Assembly (NCBI GenBank): GCA_945862325.1 | Contig: CAMAXZ010000013.1 | Span: 1-64,000 of the forward strand | Source: Klebsiella pneumoniae | Lineage (GTDB): Bacteria > Myxococcota_A > UBA796 > SXON01 | Direction: 5' to 3' | Length of the DNA stretch: 64,000 nucleotides | In this document: positions 58,612 through 64,000 of the stretch, one piece after another | Layout: each line of letters starts with the position of its first letter | Position numbering within the stretch: position 1 is the stretch's first letter | The notes under the pieces: generated by a model | What the model was told of the DNA's origin: nothing | Databases searched by the model: none | Seen by the model: only the letters and a program-made list of their open reading frames with translations | Made by a program: the position numbers and the translations under genes

Positions 58612-59859
58612 GTGCTGCTCCTGCTCGCCCTCGCGTGCGGGCCCGGCGCGGAGGGGCCCGCCGACACCGCGGGAAACTCGCCGCCGGGGCCCCTCCTGCT
58701 CGTCGCGGACACCGGGACGGGCCGCGCGCGCGTGTACACCCAGGCAGACGGGGCGCCGCGCGGTGGCCCCTGCCTGGCCGACTTGATGCCCGGTCGGTGC
58801 GGCGGCGGCGGCAAGCCCTGCCTGCTCTTCGACACCCAACACGAGGCCGAGAGCGACGCGGACGTGCTCACCCTGACGTGGGGTTGGCACTCGTCGCTCG
58901 GCATCCCCGGGCAGGTCTCGCGCCTTCGGTTCGACGTCCGCGGCGTGCAGCGGGAGTGGTCGTTCGACGCGCTCACGTTCCCCGCCGACGACCCGCTCGC
59001 CGCGGAGTGCGCCGAAGACGCCGGCACGCTGAAGGCGTGCCAGCTCGTCCTCCCCCACGCCACGCTCACGCTCGACGACGGTACGCGCGTGGTGGCGGAC
59101 ACGGGGAACAACCGTGTGATCTTCGTGCGCGTCGGAGAGCCGGACGGCGGCGAGGCGCACGTGAGCGCGGACGTCGTCGGTCGCATCGATCCGCCGGACA
59201 ACGGCGCGTCGGCGTGGTGGCCGAACGCGCTGAGCCGCACGCCCGAGGGGCTGCTCGTCGTGAGCTACAAGGGCGCGGACCCAGCGGTGACCGGGTACGA
59301 CAACACCGGTCGGATCCTGGCGTTCGACGTGTCCGAGCCGTCGGCCCCCACCTTGGCCTGGGCCTTTCCGCCGTCGGGGTGGCTGGGCGCCGTGCACGGC
59401 GCGTGGGTCGACCCGGAGGCCGGGCTGCTCTACTACGGCCACGCGTACGGCATGAGCGACGACGTCGACGCGGGCGACCTGGGCAGCGTGGGCGTGGCGC
59501 GGCTCGGCCTCGAAGGCCCGACGTACCTGGCCGACTTCGTCCTGCCGGACGGCGTGGCGCCCTTCGGCTTCGTGCGCGAGGCGGAGGTGACGGCCGACGG
59601 AAGCGTGGTCATCACCGACTCCGGGTGCGAGAACACCGAGGTGGAGTGCTCCCTGCCGGGGCGGGTGCTGGTGTCGCCGCCCTTCGCCCTGCCGGAGCCG
59701 ACGGGGCTCGACGGCGCGTGGTCGCCGGATCATGCGCGGCAACACGTCCTGCCGCTGGAGGGGGTCGACGAGCGCGTGACCGACACGCTCGCCTTTCCGT
59801 TCGAGACCGACGCGGTCGAAGACGCGGTGGGCCCGCTCGCGTCGATCGACTGTCCCTGA
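58612..59859 (+). CDS. Lipoprotein with beta-propeller (NHL/arylsulfotransferase-like)
   Basis: 415 aa from GTG 58612, giving an eight-residue hydrophobic signal before Cys9; no closer canonical start exists upstream. Propeller-type blades recur, for example Leu-Val-Ala-Asp-Thr-Gly-Thr-Gly, Val-Val-Ala-Asp-Thr-Gly-Asn-Asn-Arg-Val and Ile-Thr-Asp-Ser-Gly, as in NHL and ASST-type propellers. Several Cys pairs may be oxidised. The role is unknown. Divergent from the ATP synthase operon. Confidence 0.7.
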   Translation: MLLLLALACGPGAEGPADTAGNSPPGPLLLVADTGTGRARVYTQADGAPRGGPCLADLMPGRCGGGGKPCLLFDTQHEAESDADVLTLTWGWHSSLGIPGQVSRLRFDVRGVQREWSFDALTFPADDPLAAECAEDAGTLKACQLVLPHATLTLDDGTRVVADTGNNRVIFVRVGEPDGGEAHVSADVVGRIDPPDNGASAWWPNALSRTPEGLLVVSYKGADPAVTGYDNTGRILAFDVSEPSAPTLAWAFPPSGWLGAVHGAWVDPEAGLLYYGHAYGMSDDVDAGDLGSVGVARLGLEGPTYLADFVLPDGVAPFGFVREAEVTADGSVVITDSGCENTEVECSLPGRVLVSPPFALPEPTGLDGAWSPDHARQHVLPLEGVDERVTDTLAFPFETDAVEDAVGPLASIDCP

Positions 59860-59875
59860 CCGCGCCGGGCTTCGG

Positions 59876-60367
59876 CTATTCGGGAGCGGTGCAGACGTCG
59901 CGGCACGCCGGGGACGGGGCGCCGTTGTTCGGCAGGTCGTCGCAGCGCTCCGCCATGCCGAGGTCCGCCTGCACACACGCGCGGGCCGCGGTCTGCTGGT
60001 AGGCGTCGCAGGCGCGACCACCGAGCGCCGCGATCGTGTCCGTGATGCACGTGTCGACGTCGGCGAACTCGTTCTCGTCCAGCAGCTCGCACGTGGCGAG
60101 GGACGCGCACCACGCGCGGGCATGGGCGCGGACGAACTCCGTGTAGCTGTCGAGATCGTCTGGGTTGTCGTCGGTGTCGGTGTCGGTGTCCGTGTCGGCG
60201 TCCGTGTCCGTGTCCGTGTCCGTGTCGGTGTCGGTGTCGGTGTCGGTGTCCGAATCGGTGTCCGAATCGGTGTCGGCGTCGCCGCCGCCGCCGCCGCTCG
60301 TGTCAGTGGGCGTACCGCCCGAGCACGCGGACAGGGCGAGGACCAGGAACAGGGATGAGAGCAGCAT
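59876..60367 (-). CDS. Small Cys-rich lipoprotein with Asp-Thr linker
   Basis: 163 aa from ATG 60367, preceded by AGAGG. The signal ends Leu-Ser-Ala-Cys (Cys15). A Gly run and an Asp-Thr/Ser linker of about 40 residues hold out a C-terminal domain of about 85 residues with eight Cys, likely four disulfides. The family is not recognised; similar layouts are common in myxobacterial surface lipoproteins. Confidence 0.75.
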   Translation of the reverse strand: MLLSSLFLVLALSACSGGTPTDTSGGGGGDADTDSDTDSDTDTDTDTDTDTDTDTDADTDTDTDTDDNPDDLDSYTEFVRAHARAWCASLATCELLDENEFADVDTCITDTIAALGGRACDAYQQTAARACVQADLGMAERCDDLPNNGAPSPACRDVCTAPE

Positions 60368-60432
60368 GGGGACCTCTTGCCGGCCGAGTGTAGCATCGGC
60401 CCTCGTGAGCCGCGACCCCGTGCGCGCGCCTG

Positions 60433-61071
60433 TCAGCGGGTGAATTCGAGTAGGAACGCCACCTCTGGCAGGACGACGATGGACCACGTCACCCCGTCGT
60501 CACCCTCACGGCTCGACAGGTGGGCGCGTCCGACGCTGCGAATCCCGACGGACACCGATGGGCGGCCCTCGCCGTCGGCGAACACGTACTCGGCGCCGAG
60601 CCCGAGCTGCCCGCCGACACCCCCCACACGGGCGCGGGTGTCCGCGGACACCGCGTCCGCCTCGTCTTGCTCCTCGGCGGTGAACGCCGCGTCCTTCGCC
60701 GCCGCGTTCCCAAGGACGCCGTGGAGCCCGACGTCGCCGAAGAACCCCACCGCGTCCGCCGCCCGCGGGTGGAGCCACCGGCGATAGTCGGCCGCGATGC
60801 GGGTCCCCCCCACCGCCTGGCGGGTCGGGCTGTCGCCGCTACGCGTGTCGTCGAAGCGGACGAGCGCGAGCCCGCCCAGGATGGCGTCGCGCTGGCCGAC
60901 CCAGCCGACGTGGGCGCTCAAGGGCGGCCGGAGAAGGCCGTCGAACTCGCCGGAGAGGGTGCCGGAGAATCCGCCGCCGTCCTGCCAGGCGAGGGCGCCG
61001 ATGCCGACGGGCGCCCACGCGCCGCCGACGAGGACCGCGGCGCGCGCCGAGGCAAGGAGGAGCATCCACAT
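60433..61071 (-). CDS. Secreted, probable outer-membrane beta-barrel protein
   Basis: 212 aa; ATG 61071 or the in-frame ATG 61065. A short signal ends Ala-Arg-Ala. The rest alternates hydrophobic and polar residues with many Gly (for example Val-Gly-Gly-Val-Gly-Gly-Gln-Leu-Gly-Leu-Gly) and ends in a Leu-Leu-Glu-Phe-Thr-Arg strand. No family is recognised. Confidence 0.62.
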   Translation of the reverse strand: MWMLLLASARAAVLVGGAWAPVGIGALAWQDGGGFSGTLSGEFDGLLRPPLSAHVGWVGQRDAILGGLALVRFDDTRSGDSPTRQAVGGTRIAADYRRWLHPRAADAVGFFGDVGLHGVLGNAAAKDAAFTAEEQDEADAVSADTRARVGGVGGQLGLGAEYVFADGEGRPSVSVGIRSVGRAHLSSREGDDGVTWSIVVLPEVAFLLEFTR

Positions 61072-61144
61072 GTGGGGGCTCGTATCGCAGGGGCGCGGAC
61101 CGCACGAGCTTGTGGGGCCCCGGCCCCTGAGCTACGACCGGCGC

Positions 61145-62125
61145 ATGTTCGTGGAGAGGGTCGAGGTCACGGGCTTCGCGGGCCTGCCGAGCGCGGTCGT
61201 CCACCTCGATCGGGTGAGCCGCATCGGCGGCTCGGGGCGGGCCCGCACGGCGCTGTTCGATGCGATGCAGCTCTTCTTCGGCGCGTTCGACCCCCCGCTG
61301 CTCGACGATCTGCTCCGTCGCTGGCTGGGGCGGGACGTCGAGCTCCTCCTGTCGGGCGCGCCCGTCGCGGAAGCGGCGACCTGGACCCGCGGCCCCGGGG
61401 TGCGGCGCGACGGCGATCCCGCGCCGGTCACGCCCGAGCGCACGGCCGGCCTCGGCGGGCTGATCGATCCGCACGCGGACGGCACGGTGACGGTCTCGGC
61501 CGTCCTGTCTCTCGATCCGCCACAGTTCGGCGCGCTTCGCGCCAACGCCGTGCGCGACGCCCGCCTCGTGGAGGCGCTGTCCGACGGCGCGCGCCTCACC
61601 GTAAAGGTCGGCGCGCGGTTCAGCCCCGCGTGGGACGCCGTGGGTGTCGACCTCCTCGCTTTCGCCGTGGGCGAGGTCGCGTTCCCGATCGCGGGCGCCG
61701 AGCGCCCGGCATGGCTCACCCCGTTCCTCGGCACGCTCGCCCGCCGGTTCGCGCGCGGCCCTGCGCCCGAATCGTTGTGGCGGGCGCGCGCGACGAGCTG
61801 GAGCGCGCCCGATCGGCGGGCCTTCGACCGCGCGCGCGCCGCGTTGGCGGCGGCGCCGTTCGAACTGGGCGCGATCGAGGTGTTCCCGGAGGGAATCGCC
61901 GCGGTCGGCGCGGACGGGCCGGTGCTCGTGCGGCATCTCGGCCCTGACGCCGAGGCCGCGCTCGGCCTGTGCGGTGCGGTGCTCCTGTCCGGGTCGGACA
62001 TCTACGCGCTCGACCCCGCGCCGCCGGCCTTCGACGCCTGGCTCGCGGCGCAGGTCGAAGGCGATGCGAGCGCGCTCGAGCAGGTGGTGTTCGGGGCGTT
62101 GGACGGTACGATCCGTGTCGGTTGA
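61145..62125 (+). CDS. RecF/AAA-like protein with degenerate Walker A
   Basis: 326 aa. The start resembles SMC/RecF ATPases: Val-Glu-Val-Thr-Gly-Phe-Ala-Gly-Leu, a Val-His-Leu-Asp-Arg-Val strand, then Arg-Ile-Gly-Gly-Ser-Gly-Arg-Ala-Arg-Thr (26-35) before Leu-Phe-Asp-Ala-Met-Gln-Leu-Phe-Phe. The P-loop Gly-Lys is Ala-Arg, so ATP binding is doubtful. No signature motif or coiled coil is visible. It overlaps the zinc-ribbon gene by 11 bp. I infer a non-catalytic ATPase relative. Confidence 0.62.
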   Translation: MFVERVEVTGFAGLPSAVVHLDRVSRIGGSGRARTALFDAMQLFFGAFDPPLLDDLLRRWLGRDVELLLSGAPVAEAATWTRGPGVRRDGDPAPVTPERTAGLGGLIDPHADGTVTVSAVLSLDPPQFGALRANAVRDARLVEALSDGARLTVKVGARFSPAWDAVGVDLLAFAVGEVAFPIAGAERPAWLTPFLGTLARRFARGPAPESLWRARATSWSAPDRRAFDRARAALAAAPFELGAIEVFPEGIAAVGADGPVLVRHLGPDAEAALGLCGAVLLSGSDIYALDPAPPAFDAWLAAQVEGDASALEQVVFGALDGTIRVG

Positions 62126-62549
62126 CGCGATCTGCCACCAGTGCGGGGCCGAGAAGGACCTCGCGCTCGCGCGGTGCGGCGCGTGCGGGCACGCCCCGGT
62201 GGGCGCTGATCGAGAGCTCGCGGTGCTCGCGTCGCGGGCGGTGCTCGACGCGGCGGCGCTCGCCCAGGTGCAGGCGCGGGTGCGCGCCGGCGAGCCCTTG
62301 CGGCCGTCGGGAGCGCTCCGCGAGCGGGCGCGGGCCGTCCTCGGCGGTCGGGTCGACCCGCCGCTGACCCTCTCCCCCCGCGCCCTCACCTGGTTGTTCC
62401 TTGCGAACGTCCTGGTGGGCCCGCTCGTGGGCTGGGGGGCGTGGTGGACCTGGAGCCGGCGTCCCGGGCCGGCGGCGCGGCAGGCGCTGGTCGTAACGGT
62501 CCCGGTCTCGATCGCGTTCACCGTCCTCTGGTGGGGGATCTCCCGATGA
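62115..62549 (+). CDS. Zinc-ribbon membrane protein
   Basis: 144 aa from GTG 62115. An N-terminal ribbon Cys-His-Gln-Cys ... Cys-Gly-Ala-Cys-Gly (within the first 26 residues) is followed by an Ala/Arg-rich helical part and two membrane helices near the C-terminus. It overlaps genes on both sides (11 bp upstream, ATGA downstream), so it is a coupled part of the operon. Function unknown. Confidence 0.65.
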   Translation: MSVDAICHQCGAEKDLALARCGACGHAPVGADRELAVLASRAVLDAAALAQVQARVRAGEPLRPSGALRERARAVLGGRVDPPLTLSPRALTWLFLANVLVGPLVGWGAWWTWSRRPGPAARQALVVTVPVSIAFTVLWWGISR

Positions 62550-63934
62550 AGCGCCTGTCCGCTTGCTTGATCGCGAAGAACGAGCAGGAATTCATCCGCG
62601 GCTGCCTGGAGAGCCTCGCCGGAGCGGTCGACGAGGTGGTCGTGTACGACACGGGCAGCACCGACGCGACCCCGACGATCGCCGCGGAGCTTGGCGCCCG
62701 GGTCATCCGCGGGGAGTGGCGCGACGACTTCGCGTGGGCGCGCAATCAGGCCCTCGCGCACGCCAGCGGCGACTGGGTGCTCACGCTCGACTGCGACGAG
62801 CGCCTCGCGCCCGGCGCCGGCGCGGCGATCCGCGCCTTCATCGACGCGGATCGCCACGAGGCGGGCGTGATCGCGCTGCACAACGCCGACAGGGCGGACG
62901 CGGCCGCGGACGACGTCCTCTCGGGAGCGCGCCGTCAGGGGAGCGCCATCGGCCTGCTGCGACTGCTGTGCAAGACCGAAGACCTACGGTGGGAGAACCC
63001 GATTCACGAGTGGCCGGCCACGTGGGTGCTCGCGCGGCGTGACCGCATCCAAATGGTGCCCGGCGCGGCGATCGTCCATTACGGCGCCACGAAACAGGTC
63101 GTGGCCAGCCGCGCGAAGCTCGAGCGCAACGCGCGCATCCTCGAACGACTGACCGCGGAGCGGCCGGACGACCCGAGCGCGCCGATCTACCACGCGGGCC
63201 AGGAGCTTCAGACCTCGAACTTCGCCAAGGCGGACCCCCTGATCGAAGAGGCGTGGCGCCGCGTCGAGCGTTCGCGCGCACGTGGCGACGTCGTGTTCTG
63301 CGAGCTCAAGACGGTCCTGTTGAAGCTTCGCCGCCACCTCGAGCGCGGCGAGCACACCACCGCCCTCGCGCTCGCGGAAGACACGCTCCGTCGTGGGTTC
63401 GTAAACCCGAACCTGCATTTTCATCATGGTGTCGCCGCGGAGGCGTGCGCGGCCTCGCTCGAGGGCCCCGCGAGGCACGCCCGGCTCGTCGAGGCCGCGA
63501 AGGCGTTTCGAGCGGCCATCGCGCTCGACGGGCAGGTGTTCCAGGAGGAGTACGACCCCGCGGGCACGTCGTGGCTCGGGTACTACCGCCTGGGGCTCGT
63601 GCTCCTGCGCCTCTCGCCCGACGCCGCGCGGACGGTGTTCCTCGAGGCGGAGGGCCGCTGGCCCGAGCGCCCCCACTTCACCCTCGGCCTGGCAGAGTGC
63701 GCGATCGACCGGAAGGAGCCGCAGCTCGCCTTGGAGATCCTCGCGCGTGTGCCGGCGGACCTCGAAACACCGGACGCGCCGACCCTCGCCGCGCTCGCCA
63801 CCGCGCAGCTCGGCCGGCCCCGCGACGCCCTGGAGCACGTGAAGGCGGCCGCGAAGGCCCGCGGCGCCTACCTGGGCCCCCACCGCGGGGCGCGGCTGCA
63901 GGCGCTGGTCCGCAGCGCGTCCGGGAGGCCGTGA
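62546..63934 (+). CDS. GT2 family glycosyltransferase with C-terminal TPR region
   Basis: 462 aa. The GT-A fold starts Leu-Ile-Ala-Lys-Asn-Glu-Gln, then Tyr-Asp-Thr-Gly-Ser-Thr-Asp and the metal site Leu-Asp-Cys-Asp-Glu-Arg (about 85-90). After about residue 230 come TPR-like helices. This GT2-TPR layout is frequent in proteins that glycosylate surface polymers or proteins. Its ATG overlaps the zinc-ribbon stop by ATGA. Confidence 0.88.
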   Translation: MKRLSACLIAKNEQEFIRGCLESLAGAVDEVVVYDTGSTDATPTIAAELGARVIRGEWRDDFAWARNQALAHASGDWVLTLDCDERLAPGAGAAIRAFIDADRHEAGVIALHNADRADAAADDVLSGARRQGSAIGLLRLLCKTEDLRWENPIHEWPATWVLARRDRIQMVPGAAIVHYGATKQVVASRAKLERNARILERLTAERPDDPSAPIYHAGQELQTSNFAKADPLIEEAWRRVERSRARGDVVFCELKTVLLKLRRHLERGEHTTALALAEDTLRRGFVNPNLHFHHGVAAEACAASLEGPARHARLVEAAKAFRAAIALDGQVFQEEYDPAGTSWLGYYRLGLVLLRLSPDAARTVFLEAEGRWPERPHFTLGLAECAIDRKEPQLALEILARVPADLETPDAPTLAALATAQLGRPRDALEHVKAAAKARGAYLGPHRGARLQALVRSASGRP

Positions 63935-63940
63935 GCCGGA

Positions 63941-64000
63941 CTAACCGACGTCCATCTTCGAGAAGTACATCGCGGACGCCGCGCTGGTGATCCCCCACAC
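63941..64000 (-). CDS. C-terminal end of an unidentified gene (runs off the window)
   Basis: On the minus strand a frame is open from the window edge to a TAG at 63943-63941, giving 19 codons that end Phe-Ser-Lys-Met-Asp-Val-Gly. It is convergent with the GT2 gene, 6 bp away, which fits the gene spacing here. Too short for a family call. Confidence 0.3.
   Translation of the reverse strand: MWGITSAASAMYFSKMDVG

Overview
This 64 kb window is a gene-dense, very GC-rich piece of bacterial chromosome with frequent GTG and TTG starts and many 1-4 bp gene overlaps. It most resembles an uncultured Myxococcota (former Deltaproteobacteria) genome. The evidence is a MopE-type metal-binding repeat protein with a MYXO-CTERM-like tail, several lipoproteins with long Asp-Thr linkers, a CHAT-like lipoprotein, a twin-FHA protein, and many Cys-anchored outer-surface proteins of unknown role. 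No rRNA, IS element, prophage or CRISPR array is visible, and no stretch longer than about 300 bases lacks a gene.

Layout. 1-4 kb: the end of a Pro/Ala-rich protein, a CHAT-like lipoprotein and a small lipoprotein. 4-10.3 kb: tRNA-His/Lys/Leu, then the proteostasis run tig-clpP-clpX-lon, then tRNA-Val/Asp and a strong terminator. 10.4-13.4 kb: an isoprenylcysteine-methyltransferase-like gene with a metal-site ArsR repressor, two c-type cytochromes, uppP and tRNA-Trp. 13.6-14.4 kb: a nucleotidyltransferase toxin-antitoxin-like pair. 14.4-16.8 kb: pirin and a divergent LysR regulator, then YceI. 16.8-23.7 kb: a repeat-rich membrane-anchored protein, polytopic membrane proteins, GT87, a Wzm-like ABC permease and a FadL-type porin. 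23.7-28.7 kb: tryptophan 2,3-dioxygenase, kdsA, a polyprenyl-phosphate sugar transferase and a PGM1-like ATP-grasp ligase. 28.7-40.5 kb: the MopE-like protein, ftsH, a UbiD decarboxylase, a DUF885 protein, a truncated ATPase, clpB and a lectin-like lipoprotein.

40.5-42.9 kb holds a coupled btaA-btaB betaine-lipid operon with two small partners. 43-51.3 kb: a membrane protein, a twin-FHA protein, a phosphotransferase, an acyltransferase-SDR-SecD-like operon, a ferritin-like lipoprotein and a DUF4336-TetR pair. 51.3-58.5 kb: the F1/stator part of the ATP synthase operon (b', b, delta, alpha, gamma, beta, epsilon; a and c are absent), ending in a coupled lipoprotein gene. 58.6-64 kb: more surface proteins and an operon of a pseudo-ATPase, a zinc-ribbon membrane protein and a GT2-TPR protein.

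How the genes fit together. Four ATP-dependent protein-quality systems (ClpXP, Lon, FtsH, ClpB) lie within 33 kb. Envelope functions dominate the rest: undecaprenyl phosphate recycling, Kdo-8-phosphate synthesis, sugar transfer, a polysaccharide-type permease, glycosyltransferases, acyl transfer and phosphorus-free lipid synthesis. All functions are read from sequence motifs alone; no database search was run.
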